A stretch of 17,431 bases of DNA from Ruminococcaceae bacterium UBA7127 (GTDB taxonomy: Bacteria > Bacillota > Clostridia > Oscillospirales > Acutalibacteraceae): positions 1 to 17,431 of the forward strand of contig DKXL01000016.1 of assembly GCA_002493005.1 (NCBI GenBank), in the 5' to 3' direction. Numbering within the stretch: the stretch's first letter is position 1; each line of letters begins with the position of its first letter. A program made the translations under genes and the position numbers. The notes below the pieces were generated by a model that was not told where the DNA came from, ran no database searches, and saw only the letters and a program-made list of their open reading frames with translations. This document shows, piece by piece, positions 1-6,882 of the stretch.

Positions 1-60
1 GCCCGGTGCAAGCATTTTTCTATTGATAACACAGGAATCGACTCGCGTACAAATTAAGTT
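1..60 (+). repeat. Partial A-module dispersed repeat at left edge
   Basis: The segment shares CATTTTTCTATTGATAAC and the following AGGAATCGACT with the A modules at 12735-12954 and 15047-15154. It starts inside the module at GCCCGG and is cut by the window edge, then runs into a B module. No gene is visible here. Confidence 0.7.
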
Positions 61-63
61 CTT

Positions 64-157
64 CCCGTAGGGGCGATCATTGATCGCCCGATATGAATTG
101 TTATTGTCGGGCAACTATCGTATTAAAATATATCGTGCTGTCTACTCGAAAATAGAT
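64..157 (+). repeat. B-module dispersed repeat
   Basis: This stretch is about 85% identical by eye to 11503-11598. It opens with a perfect 9+1+9 palindrome (71-89, GGGCGATCA-T-TGATCGCCC), continues with a shared GGGCAACTATCGTATTAAAA block, and ends in TCTACTCGAAAA, the right-hand end also found at the end of A modules. It is non-coding; a 66-codon reading frame across it is unsupported. Confidence 0.75.
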
Positions 158-215
158 GCAACGTCACGTTGCCGAATTGTAAGCGGCATAATGCCGCCGT
201 CACGTTGCTTTTTTT
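136..215 (+). repeat. P-module repeat with double hairpin and T-run
   Basis: There are two perfect odd-centred palindromes, GCAACGTCACGTTGC (158-172) and GCGGCATAATGCCGC (183-197). A second ACGTTGC (202-208) follows and then seven T (209-215). GCAACGT at 158 can pair with either ACGTTGC copy, so the unit can fold as two hairpins or as one long stem ending in a U-run, which would act as an intrinsic terminator for plus-strand transcription. Inverted copies lie at 3490-3558 and 17416-17431; a truncated copy is at 15181-15217. Confidence 0.75.
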
Positions 216-257
216 GCGTAAACCGCCTGTTTACTTTTAAACTTTTTAAATTACCCC

Positions 258-286
258 TTGTAATTTTGAAAACAATGTAGTATAAT
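258..286 (+). promoter_or_regulatory. Sigma-A-type promoter of the ABC-F leader
   Basis: TTGTAA (258-263), a 17-bp spacer and TATAAT (281-286) lie in an AT-rich stretch. The expected transcription start near 292-294 is just upstream of a short leader ORF and about 265 bases ahead of the ABC-F start codon, leaving a long untranslated leader. Confidence 0.7.
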
Positions 287-316
287 ATGAAAAAATATTT
301 AAAACGAGGTACAAAG

Positions 317-340
317 ATGAAGAATTTTTCTTGCAAATAA
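317..340 (+). CDS. 7-residue leader peptide upstream of ABC-F gene
   Basis: The ORF reads ATG AAG AAT TTT TCT TGC AAA TAA, giving MKNFSCK. A GAGG Shine-Dalgarno (306-309) sits seven bases upstream of the ATG, close behind the predicted transcription start. Short leader ORFs ahead of a terminator are known to sense ribosome-stalling drugs in the control of ABC-F and methylase resistance genes. TTCTTG inside this ORF (328-333) could pair with CAAGAA (481-486) in the terminator 5' arm, a possible anti-terminator contact of only 6 bp. The role is inferred from layout; translation is not proven. Confidence 0.5.
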   Translation: MKNFSCK

Positions 341-475
341 TTTATTTTAATAGTCAGCAGGTGTCGTGTTGTACGGTACTGCTGTATCTTTGCAGGAAAG
401 TTAAAGTAGTTTTTATACTCGGTGTTAATTAGCTGTTTTCCGTAACAGAAGAATAGCGTAATAATTGCATTTATG

Positions 476-512
476 AGCTACAAGAATTTGCTTTCTTGTA
501 GCTTTTATTTTT
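476..512 (+). terminator. Attenuator terminator upstream of ABC-F gene
   Basis: A perfect 11-bp stem pairs AGCTACAAGAA (476-486) with TTCTTGTAGCT (493-503), with a 6-base loop, followed by TTTATTTTT. It lies between the promoter and the coding start, 45 bases before the ATG, so default transcription should stop here unless an alternative leader fold forms. A second hairpin, CAGCAG (355-360) with CTGCTG (379-384), lies between the leader ORF and the terminator. Confidence 0.8.
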
Positions 513-557
513 GTGTTTAATCAAAGATTTGACGATTAAGAAAGGAGAACAAAACTT

Positions 558-2036
558 ATGTCACTGATTAATGTAACAAATCTATCGTTTGCTTATGACG
601 GTGAGTCCGATATGGTTTTTGATAATGTAAGTTTTCAGATTGATACAGATTGGAAACTCGGCTTTACAGGCAGAAACGGCAGAGGCAAAACTACGTTTCT
701 TAATCTTTTGAGAGGAAAGTATGAATATTCGGGAGCAATAAACTCAAGCGTGAGTTTTGAATATTTTCCGTATGAAGTAAATGATAAAGAAAATCTTACC
801 ATAGACGTCCTAAAGGATATCAGCCCCGATTGTATGGATTGGGAAATTTATCGTGAGCTTTCGCTTTTAGAGGTTAACGATGATGTTTTATATCGTCCGT
901 TTTCAACGCTTTCGAACGGTGAACAGACAAAAGTCTTACTTGCCGCTCTCTTTTTGAAGCAAAACAGTTTTTTGCTGATAGACGAGCCCACCAACCATCT
1001 TGATGAAAAAGCGCGTGAAGTTGTCGGAAATTATCTAAAGAAAAAGAAAGGTTTTATTCTTGTTTCTCACGACAGAGTATTGCTTGACATATGCGTTGAT
1101 CATATTCTGTCAATAAACAGGGCTGACATCGAAATTCAAAAAGGTAATTTCTCATCGTGGTGGGAAAACAAGCAGTCGCAGGACAATTTTGAACTTGCCC
1201 ATAACGCAAAGCTCAAAAAGGATATCAATCGTCTTTCGGCGGCGGCAAAAAGAAATGCCGTTTGGTCAGATAAGGTTGAAAGCAGTAAACACGGCACAAA
1301 AAATTCAGGTTTAAAACTTGATAAAGGCTATGTTGGCCACAAATCGGCAAAAATGATGAAACGCGCCAAAAGCATTGAGGCAAGACAGCAGTCGGCTCTT
1401 GAAGAAAAATCAAAATTACTTCAAAACATAGAACTTGATGAGGAGCTTTCAATTTCTTCGCTTATGCATCACAATAACAGACTTGTCGAGCTAGGTGATG
1501 TTTCTGTTTTCTATGATGATAAAGCGATATGTAACAACATCAGCTTTACTGTAAATCAAGGTCAGCGTGTTGCATTGTGCGGAAAAAACGGCTGTGGAAA
1601 GTCAAGTGTGCTCAAGCTGATATGCGGTGAGAAAATTATGTATCAGGGAAATCTGCACCGTGCGAGCGGTTTAAAAATTTCTTATGTTTCTCAGGACACT
1701 TCGCACTTGCACGGAACGCTCACCGACTATGCAAAAAGTCTTTGCATTGACGAAAGTGTGTTTAAGTCCACATTGCGAAAAATGGACTTTAAGCGAACAC
1801 AATTTGAAAAAGATATTGCGGATTTCAGCGAAGGTCAGAAAAAGAAGGTTTTAATAGCAGGAAGTTTGTGCGAAAATGCCCATCTGTACATTTGGGATGA
1901 GCCGCTGAATTTTATTGATGTTATATCACGTATACAAATTGAAAAGCTGATATTAAAATATAAGCCCACGCTTTTGTTTGTTGAGCACGACATTGCATTC
2001 GCCAAAAATGTTGCAACCGATTTTGTTACCATATAA
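558..2036 (+). CDS. Lsa-type ABC-F ribosomal protection protein
   Basis: This is a soluble ABC-F ATPase of 492 residues with two nucleotide-binding domains and no membrane segments. The proteins of this class bind the ribosomal E site and displace lincosamides, pleuromutilins and streptogramin A. Domain 1 has Walker A GRNGRGKT (38-45), signature LSNGEQ (118-123) and Walker B LLIDEPTNHLD (139-149). A charged helical interdomain linker covers roughly 205-305. Domain 2 has Walker A GKNGCGKS (342-349), signature FSEGQKKKV and Walker B LYIWDEPLNFID. The length and the pattern DTDWKLGFTGRNGRGKT followed later by YIWDEPLN match the Lsa family, usually about 498 residues. The start is set by AAAGGAG ten bases upstream. 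A leader ORF and attenuator precede it. The closest paralogue and drug range cannot be settled by eye. Confidence 0.9.
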   Translation: MSLINVTNLSFAYDGESDMVFDNVSFQIDTDWKLGFTGRNGRGKTTFLNLLRGKYEYSGAINSSVSFEYFPYEVNDKENLTIDVLKDISPDCMDWEIYRELSLLEVNDDVLYRPFSTLSNGEQTKVLLAALFLKQNSFLLIDEPTNHLDEKAREVVGNYLKKKKGFILVSHDRVLLDICVDHILSINRADIEIQKGNFSSWWENKQSQDNFELAHNAKLKKDINRLSAAAKRNAVWSDKVESSKHGTKNSGLKLDKGYVGHKSAKMMKRAKSIEARQQSALEEKSKLLQNIELDEELSISSLMHHNNRLVELGDVSVFYDDKAICNNISFTVNQGQRVALCGKNGCGKSSVLKLICGEKIMYQGNLHRASGLKISYVSQDTSHLHGTLTDYAKSLCIDESVFKSTLRKMDFKRTQFEKDIADFSEGQKKKVLIAGSLCENAHLYIWDEPLNFIDVISRIQIEKLILKYKPTLLFVEHDIAFAKNVATDFVTI

Positions 2037-2061
2037 CCGTACAATCACCCGACATAAAAAG

Positions 2062-2090
2062 CCTTGCAGATTTCTCTGCAAGGTCTTTTT
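2062..2090 (+). terminator. Intrinsic terminator after ABC-F gene
   Basis: A 9-bp stem CCTTGCAGA/TCTGCAAGG with a 4-base loop is followed by TCTTTTT and preceded by AAAAAG. It can end the ABC-F transcript and, in the other direction, the convergent minus-strand gene at 2121-2579. Confidence 0.85.
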
Positions 2091-2120
2091 ACTCTATGGA
2101 AAACTGCTCAAACTATGCTT

Positions 2121-2579
2121 TTAACTGTTTGCTAAGTTGATAATCTCTTTTTTCTTTCTACAGGCATATTTGAGTGTTGTATATGCTCCACCATATTCTT
2201 TATATACATATGCGATTAAAAAATCTGATTCATCTACAATCCAGCGGTTACGTTTGGTTATTGCCGATTTATAATGTACATCAGATAACTCTATCGGAAT
2301 AATAACCTCGTCATATAGATTCTCATAGAAATATTTATCAGTATTTATCTTTGACATCATATACGGAAGAACAAGCATTAGTTTTATATCAAGTTCGGGA
2401 TGCCGCCGTTTTGCCGTCCGAACAGCCACAGAGCACATTTTATCAAATTCTCCCATATCTCCGCAATAGAAAACAAAAGAGTTGTCTTTTTTTAGAATAT
2501 TCTCAATAGTAAGTTCTAATAAATTATCAAGGCGGCAATCATAGACCTCCCGATGACCTGCAAAAGTGCAGGAAATCAT
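2121..2579 (-). CDS. SLOG/DUF1273 (YpsA-like) protein
   Basis: This 152-residue protein resembles the YpsA/DUF1273 branch of the SLOG (Rossmann-like nucleotide-binding) superfamily. It opens with CTFAGHR at residues 4-10, matching the family's first strand and loop, has FVFYCGDMGEFDKMC (35-49), and near the C-terminus the sequence ITKRNRWIVDESDFLIAYV followed by the glycine-containing loop EYGGAYTTLKYA. SLOG proteins are thought to bind nucleotide-derived ligands; YpsA in Bacillus affects cell division, but no function can be assigned here. The start has GAGGTG eight bases upstream. A TTGTAT-N17-TATAAT promoter and a large dyad lie upstream, shared with the divergent XRE gene, which suggests joint regulation. 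Confidence 0.75.
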   Translation of the reverse strand: MISCTFAGHREVYDCRLDNLLELTIENILKKDNSFVFYCGDMGEFDKMCSVAVRTAKRRHPELDIKLMLVLPYMMSKINTDKYFYENLYDEVIIPIELSDVHYKSAITKRNRWIVDESDFLIAYVYKEYGGAYTTLKYACRKKKEIINLANS

Positions 2580-2608
2580 TTATATTCACCTCTTTATTTT
2601 AATTTTTT

Positions 2609-2639
2609 AATCTATAACCGTAGTATACGGATATAGATT
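2609..2639. promoter_or_regulatory. 31-bp dyad between SLOG and XRE genes
   Basis: AATCTATA (2609-2616) pairs with TATAGATT (2632-2639), and CCGTA (2618-2622) pairs with TACGG (2626-2630), with one mismatch and a 3-base centre. It starts immediately downstream of the minus-strand -10 box, in the position of a repressor operator covering the transcription start. The neighbouring XRE protein is the obvious candidate ligand. It could instead be a 5' UTR hairpin of the SLOG mRNA. Confidence 0.5.
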
Positions 2640-2668
2640 ATTATAATACACCTGTTCCGTAGATACAA
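2640..2668 (-). promoter_or_regulatory. Promoter of SLOG gene
   Basis: Read on the minus strand: TTGTAT (2668-2663), a 17-base spacer, TATAAT (2645-2640). This is a near-consensus sigma-A promoter pointing at the SLOG gene and abutting the 2609-2639 dyad. Confidence 0.6.
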
Positions 2669-2706
2669 TATATTTAGCAGAATATTTGAAATAAAGGGAG
2701 TATATT

Positions 2707-3069
2707 ATGGAACTTGATTATAAAGCTATCGGAAAAAGAATTAAAATTGCCCGTATCAAGGCGGATTTAACACAAGAGAAACTTTCCGAAATGGTCGGTG
2801 TTTCTCCCACGCATTTAAGCAATATTGAAACAGGAACAACCCGTGTCAGCTTAAACGCTATCGTGAACATTGCAAACGCTTTGAAAACTACCTGCGATGA
2901 TTTGCTTTGCGATAGTATCATAAAAGCAAAGGTTCAATTTGAGCAGGACATTGCGCTTATTTTGGAGGATTGCGACGAATACGAAATTCGTGTTATCCGT
3001 GATATTGCGGCTGCAACCAAAGAAACTCTGCGCCGTGATGCCTGCCTCCGCCGACAAACCGAGCAATAA
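2707..3069 (+). CDS. XRE-family helix-turn-helix regulator
   Basis: A 120-residue DNA-binding protein. Residues about 7-66 form a Cro/C1-type HTH: IGKRIKIARIKADLTQEKLSE, then VGVSPTHLSNIETGTTRVSL as the recognition region, then INIANAL-type helix residues ending in CDDLL. The C-terminal half is charged and helical and may dimerise. The start has GGGAG seven bases upstream. It is transcribed away from the SLOG gene with a 31-bp dyad between them, so it probably represses itself and the SLOG gene. A terminator follows. It is not adjacent to an integrase or excisionase, so nothing ties it to the phage block. Confidence 0.85.
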   Translation: MELDYKAIGKRIKIARIKADLTQEKLSEMVGVSPTHLSNIETGTTRVSLNAIVNIANALKTTCDDLLCDSIIKAKVQFEQDIALILEDCDEYEIRVIRDIAAATKETLRRDACLRRQTEQ

Positions 3070-3099
3070 AATTATACTCTTAAATGATAATGAATAATT

Positions 3100-3133
3100 G
3101 ACCTTACAGATTTTACACTGCAAGGTCTTTTTT
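3100..3133 (+). terminator. Intrinsic terminator after XRE gene
   Basis: GACCTT (3100-3105) pairs with AAGGTC (3122-3127), with an inner CAG/CTG pair across one mismatch, followed by a run of T. The arm sequence resembles the terminator at 2062-2090. Confidence 0.75.
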
Positions 3134-3195
3134 AGTTTATTCCAATATATAAAGTTTTGTATTCGTTACTTTTTGACTGCTATAACACAGCCGTA

Positions 3196-3232
3196 ATATG
3201 TTATTAATATGTTAGAAACTATAACATATAAT
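3196..3232 (+). promoter_or_regulatory. Operator-like ATATGTTA repeats over a -10 box
   Basis: Two direct ATATGTTA copies (3196-3203, 3207-3214) and an inverted TAACATAT (3222-3229) overlap a TATAAT (3227-3232) upstream of the ribbon-helix-helix gene. Paired short half-sites over a -10 box suit an autoregulating RHH protein. The -35 (TTAATA, 3204-3209) is weak. Confidence 0.4.
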
Positions 3233-3277
3233 AACTTTATTTGTCAAGCTACAATTATGTTAACGAGGTGAATAGCT

Positions 3278-3472
3278 ATGAAAGATAAACTTATTATTAC
3301 AAAAAGAGATTTAAAAGGCGAAGATGGGTATAAAACTTTTTCAATAAGGATTAAAGAAGAAACCGTCGTAAATCTCGACAAATTATCAAAAACTACCAAC
3401 CGTTCGAGAAATGAATTAATAAATATACTCCTTGATTTTGCAATAGATAATTGCGAAGTAAAAAACAATTAG
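3278..3472 (+). CDS. Ribbon-helix-helix (CopG/Arc-like) small protein
   Basis: A 64-residue protein. The segment KTFSIRIKEETVVNLDKLSK (about 19-38) supplies the beta strand and first helix, and NRSRNELINILLDFAI (about 42-57) the second helix of a ribbon-helix-helix DNA-binding fold. Such proteins bind DNA as dimers and are often autoregulators, antitoxins or plasmid copy-control proteins. No toxin-sized partner gene follows: the next 260 bases hold a P-module repeat and a terminator. GAGGTG seven to eight bases upstream supports the ATG. Half-site repeats at 3196-3229 could be its operator. Confidence 0.7.
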   Translation: MKDKLIITKRDLKGEDGYKTFSIRIKEETVVNLDKLSKTTNRSRNELINILLDFAIDNCEVKNN

Positions 3473-3489
3473 ATAACACCATATAAATA

Positions 3490-3558
3490 ACGGCGTGACG
3501 GCGGCATGATGCCGCTCACCATTCGGCAACGTGACGTTGCATCCATTTTCGGGTAGAC
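3490..3558 (-). repeat. P-module repeat, inverted copy
   Basis: This is the reverse complement of the unit at 136-215: GCGGCATGATGCCGC (3501-3515) and GCAACGTGACGTTGC (3526-3540), then CATCCATTTTCGGGTAGAC. It lies between the RHH gene and the 3' end of the phage block, at the boundary of two gene blocks. Reading frames across this stretch (for example a 65-codon one starting at 3580) look spurious. Confidence 0.75.
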
Positions 3559-3677
3559 AAATCCAATTTACAAATTACAATGCACAATTATCAATTTTGG
3601 TCGAGCCGACAGCTTGATATTATCAGCACTTCTGTTCCCGACCGTTTTCGAACATTTTCCTATAAAGTAAATAACGA

Positions 3678-3710
3678 GAGGCTGCTTCATATGAAACAGC
3701 CTCTTTTTTT
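3678..3710 (+). terminator. Intrinsic terminator at 3' edge of phage block
   Basis: GAGGCTG (3678-3684) pairs with CAGCCTC (3697-3703); the loop itself is the palindrome TTCATATGAA; seven T follow. The T-run fits plus-strand transcription entering from the RHH side, so it insulates the convergent phage operon. On the minus strand only a weak T-rich tail follows, so it may be bidirectional. Confidence 0.8.
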
Positions 3711-3738
3711 GCCGATAGGCACTATAGTGTTAACCCTG

Positions 3739-4218
3739 TCATTCCTCAGGATAATTTATCGTAATAGTAAGATGTGAGGGAAAATCGGCATTAACCTGCT
3801 CCTCAATCAGCTTTTTATGCTCAGCAGTTACGGTGTCGTTTATATTAATTACAAGCCTGTTGTGCGTTGGTCCCTCAACAACGCTGAAATTTGTCAGGCC
3901 GTAGCCCTTGAGTATCATATCAAACGCCTCTGGTGTGCATTTGCCGCCCATCATCTGTTCATAAATTTTGAGCATTTCTCTGCGCTGTTCAAGCGGAAAT
4001 TCTGCCTTGATTTTGCCGAGCAGCAATTCCCTTGTATCTATGCCGTATGTCTGAGCAGTGTCTACAAACAACTCTCTGAGCATTATACCAAGCTCTGCAA
4101 ACAGCTCATCAAAAACTACAGAATATGCCTTTAATTCGGCAAAAATGTTTTTTCCGTCCGTAATGTCATAAATTCCAAGCGCGTCAAGCTTTGTTTTCAT
4201 TGAATTAAAACTGTCCAT
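3739..4218 (-). CDS. Phage tail protein I / YmfQ-like baseplate protein (XkdU position)
   Basis: A 159-residue protein at the end of the morphogenesis operon, directly after the J wedge gene; stop and start overlap as TAATG. It resembles the YmfQ/DUF2313 group (PBSX XkdU, Mu gp48), which joins the baseplate wedge to tail fibres. Visible are a helical N-terminal region (DELFAELGIMLRELFVDTAQ), a middle segment LEQRREMLKIYEQMMGGKCT typical of the family, and a C-terminal beta part ending HLTITINYPEE. In related phages the fibre gene follows; here only a terminator, a repeat and a host-type regulator follow, so no fibre or host-recognition protein is encoded next to it. Family assignment rests on position plus motif and is fairly secure. 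Confidence 0.7.
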   Translation of the reverse strand: MDSFNSMKTKLDALGIYDITDGKNIFAELKAYSVVFDELFAELGIMLRELFVDTAQTYGIDTRELLLGKIKAEFPLEQRREMLKIYEQMMGGKCTPEAFDMILKGYGLTNFSVVEGPTHNRLVININDTVTAEHKKLIEEQVNADFPSHLTITINYPEE

Positions 4219-5276
4219 TACATCACCTTAATAGAAATTGTGCCCGGCGAAAAGCACTGCGAAACAGAACATTCTTCGTCAATCATATCGACATTGTACT
4301 GATAATTTTCAATACAACCTGTTTGCATCAGGCAGTTGCCGAGCGCCGTCAGATACATCCTGCCGCCCACAGGCAATAAGCCTATATATTTTTTGAAAGC
4401 CGCACTACAGTTGGTTCTGACCTCGGCGGCGCTATATCCGCTCTTTGCCCATACAGCAACATTGAGCTCAATCGGAAAAAGCTGAGCCTTTTGCACAAGC
4501 ACATCAACATTGAGTTCTCTGCCTTTATTCATAAGAGTCTGCACCTGAGCCACCGCCGTGTCGCTTGCCTCGGTATCGTTGCCGCTGACATACACATTGA
4601 CCGTGCCTGCACCTCTTGCCTTGCCCACAACGCCTGCCTTGCCGATTCCTTCAACCGACAGCGCCAACTGTTCATAATACGCCCTGTTAGTACCGTTTGA
4701 CTGGTTAAGATATGACGTCTTTATGCGTTCTCTCAGCTCGTCATCACTCTCAATATCTTCGCCGCCCGAGAACCTCACGCTGTTTGTCACACTGCCAATC
4801 TCCGCAGGAACGCTGACCGCAATTACAGCTTTGTTAAGATTAATATTGCCTTTTCTGCCCGGCTTTTCAGCCTCGGCAAAAACAGAAACGGACAGCTGAC
4901 CTGCGCTTATTTCCTTGTCAACAAGTGTAACAAATCTGACAGGTTCGCTGTCGGCGGTAGCCACAACAGTACCCTTTGGAATTACGATTGCGTGGGTTTC
5001 GGGTTCAACAATCTTAAAAGTAAGCTGTCCCTTGGATTTTTGGGGCTGTTTGCGACTGAGTCCCCTCTGAGAAGCCAGATAATCAAGATATTCGCCGCTT
5101 GCCGTTGCCGAAAACATTTGTCTTTTCAGCCATTCCATACTTGTCTTAACATTGTACACCTCGCCTGCAAGCACCCTCAGTCGTATTGCAACGTCGCTTT
5201 CCTCGTTAAAGGTGTTTCCTGTTTGATTTTCATATTCGCTCTTCATTTTTTGATATATTTCTTCGTATGTATCCAA
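4218..5276 (-). CDS. Baseplate J-like wedge protein (XkdT/gpJ/Mu gp47 family)
   Basis: A 352-residue baseplate wedge protein. Family marks are the N-terminal helical region with GEYLDYLASQRGLSRK (61-76), the beta domain after it with IPKGTVV (99-105), the motif GGEDIESDDELRERI (171-185), and a C-terminal part with PVGGRMYLTALG. In contractile phages J and W form the inner ring around the hub and trigger sheath contraction. The start is TTG, chosen because GGAGG lies eight bases upstream in the end of the previous gene and no ATG fits. The gene abuts the W gene and overlaps the tail I gene. The length is close to that of family members, with no truncation seen. Confidence 0.88.
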   Translation of the reverse strand: MDTYEEIYQKMKSEYENQTGNTFNEESDVAIRLRVLAGEVYNVKTSMEWLKRQMFSATASGEYLDYLASQRGLSRKQPQKSKGQLTFKIVEPETHAIVIPKGTVVATADSEPVRFVTLVDKEISAGQLSVSVFAEAEKPGRKGNINLNKAVIAVSVPAEIGSVTNSVRFSGGEDIESDDELRERIKTSYLNQSNGTNRAYYEQLALSVEGIGKAGVVGKARGAGTVNVYVSGNDTEASDTAVAQVQTLMNKGRELNVDVLVQKAQLFPIELNVAVWAKSGYSAAEVRTNCSAAFKKYIGLLPVGGRMYLTALGNCLMQTGCIENYQYNVDMIDEECSVSQCFSPGTISIKVM

Positions 5277-5615
5277 TCACTGCACCTCCAAATTTCTGAC
5301 TTCTCCGTCAATGCTGATTTGAGCAATCAGCTTATCGCCGCTTTGACTCACCTTTGCAAAGGTATTGTCAAAACCCGCCAGCGCCTCGTTGATTTCAAGC
5401 TCAGCCCTCTGTGCAGGGCTGTTTTCGTTTGACAACACATTATCAAGGTGTGAGCCCAATTCACGGTTATAGATAAACTTTCCGCGCTTTGCCTTGATGC
5501 AAAGCATTGCACGCTGAAATTTTGCGTCAATTCCGCTGAGCATCACCGTATTGCCTGAGCTGTCAAGCACGATGTCGCCGTTTTTAATCAAAACATCGGT
5601 AATATTCTGAGCCAT
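5277..5615 (-). CDS. gp25/GpW-like baseplate wedge protein (XkdS)
   Basis: A 112-residue member of the GPW/gp25 family, the small lysozyme-like wedge subunit beneath J. The diagnostic part is FQRAMLCIKAKRGKFIYNRELGSHLDNVL (given in pieces: RGKFIYNRELGS, then HLDNVL), followed by a beta-rich C-terminus ending ISIDGEVRNLEV. The start at 5615 is an ATG with AAGGAG nine bases upstream; a TTG two codons earlier is too near the ribosome binding site. It sits between spike and J, the standard wedge order, and its stop lies just before the TTG of J. Confidence 0.88.
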   Translation of the reverse strand: MAQNITDVLIKNGDIVLDSSGNTVMLSGIDAKFQRAMLCIKAKRGKFIYNRELGSHLDNVLSNENSPAQRAELEINEALAGFDNTFAKVSQSGDKLIAQISIDGEVRNLEVQ

Positions 5616-5617
5616 AA

Positions 5618-5950
5618 TCAAAACTCCTTACCGTTTATCAACACTCTGCCGTCGTTTTTGAGCACGATTGAAGCGCCGCCCTTTGAGAACAGCATAATCT
5701 CGCCCTCCTCAAGCGACTTTTTCTTAGCCACAACGCCTAAGCTAACCTCACCGTCGTCAAGCGGCAAAACCACCGCACATTCACCTGTGGGCGGTACGCT
5801 TGCAATTCCGTACGGCAGGCAGGATTTAAGACTTTTGTGCTCTCCTGATGACACAACAGCGATTGAACTGCTGTTTGAACTCTTTACTCCGCCCTTTACG
5901 GCACTTGGCAGTGCAATGGAATTTTTAGTTATGTAATTCATCAACCACAT
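5618..5950 (-). CDS. Short baseplate spike protein (gpV/XkdR-like)
   Basis: A 110-residue protein between hub and W, where gpV or gp45-like spikes are encoded. The N-terminal part looks like an OB-fold: AVVSSGEHKSLKSCLPYGIA, then VPPTGECAVVLPLDDGEVSLGVV. It ends in two short strands, GGASIVLKNDGRVLINGKEF, which is the usual beginning of a spike beta-helix. There is no PAAR tip and no long beta-helix, so any needle would be very short. The ATG is supported by AGGAG nine bases upstream; it overlaps the hub gene stop as TAATG. Confidence 0.65.
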   Translation of the reverse strand: MWLMNYITKNSIALPSAVKGGVKSSNSSSIAVVSSGEHKSLKSCLPYGIASVPPTGECAVVLPLDDGEVSLGVVAKKKSLEEGEIMLFSKGGASIVLKNDGRVLINGKEF

Positions 5951-6882
5951 TAAAATTTCTCCTTTCTGAGCACAACCGAGCTGAATTCTCCGTCCCTGCT
6001 CAATGTATATCTGACCGATATCACTCGCAAATCGTCAATCTCCGAAAGCAGTCTGTCATAAACCTTTGCGCACCTGCCAAGCGCGTCAAGCCGACATCCG
6101 GGACATTCAAGCGCAAGCACATAACTGCTTTGATTGCTGTTTTCAATCATTTTGTCAGCCGTTTTGACGGTTGTTTTGTCTGTAGCCGCATTAACATACC
6201 GCACCCTTTCGGTGCCCCTGCAATCAGGGTTTGTGTTTTTGATGCTTCCGCCGTATTCGCCGAACTCATTTAGCTTTAGCTTGATTTCGCTGATAAGCTT
6301 ACACAGCCGTCTGCTCTCCTTGAGCGAATAATAAGGAATACCGCCGTTGCCGAATAAAATCGGCTCGTCGTTGCCGCAGCCTGTCATTAGCGCATTGCCG
6401 TTTGCAGTGATTCTGGGCAGAGTATCATAACGATTACGGCAAAAATTTTTTAGCACCTGCCAGTGAGTCATACCCTTTTCTATCTTAAGACTGCCGTAAA
6501 ACGGCACCTCGTCGCCGTCGCACTCCTTTATGCCAAACGGCTTTAAGTGTCGGTCAAAAATAAACTGTGAAGACGGATTGATATATGTAACAGGCTCAGC
6601 CTCATTATCAAGAAGCATTCCTGCAAGACTGCGCGCTGTCAGCTTTGTCAGCGCTTGATTGTGCTTTGTGATGTTGATTATCTCGTCAACCTTTCCCTCA
6701 AAAATCAGCTTGTCCTGCTCAAACACCTGCACACTGCGAGCGTCACCCAGCAACGCGTTATACGGCACCGTCACCGCAAAATCATCCGCCGGTACGTCGT
6801 AATCGCTGTTGATAACCATTGTAAGCACGCCCGACAGTTCAATCTTTTGTCCGTCGCTTTTAAACACAACTACATTCAGCAC
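5950..6882 (-). CDS. Baseplate hub protein (XkdQ / gpD-like)
   Basis: A 310-residue protein resembling the XkdQ/late control D group, the gp27-like hub that closes the tube and carries the spike. It is beta-rich at the N-terminus (DVPADDFAVTVPYNALL, VQVFEQDKLIFEGKVDEI), typical of the hub's tube-like first domain, then ARSLAGMLLDNEAEPVTY, a conserved hub segment. It ends with VISVRYTLSRDGEFSSVVLR. The start is GTG (6882), overlapping the LysM gene by seven bases, with AAGGTG upstream. Its order LysM protein, hub, spike, W, J, I equals PBSX xkdP-Q-R-S-T-U. No internal break is visible. Confidence 0.75.
   Translation of the reverse strand: MLNVVVFKSDGQKIELSGVLTMVINSDYDVPADDFAVTVPYNALLGDARSVQVFEQDKLIFEGKVDEIINITKHNQALTKLTARSLAGMLLDNEAEPVTYINPSSQFIFDRHLKPFGIKECDGDEVPFYGSLKIEKGMTHWQVLKNFCRNRYDTLPRITANGNALMTGCGNDEPILFGNGGIPYYSLKESRRLCKLISEIKLKLNEFGEYGGSIKNTNPDCRGTERVRYVNAATDKTTVKTADKMIENSNQSSYVLALECPGCRLDALGRCAKVYDRLLSEIDDLRVISVRYTLSRDGEFSSVVLRKEKF

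Noticed and set aside
80..280. 66-codon plus-strand frame over the left repeats
   Set aside because: It consists of B and P repeat sequence and the T-run; no ribosome binding site.
3278..3472. Antitoxin of a toxin-antitoxin pair
   Set aside because: The fold would fit, but no toxin-sized gene follows or precedes the ribbon-helix-helix gene within its transcription unit.
3580..3777. 65-codon plus-strand reading frame
   Set aside because: It runs through the terminator hairpin at 3678-3710 and into the 3' end of the tail I gene, has no ribosome binding site and no recognisable sequence.
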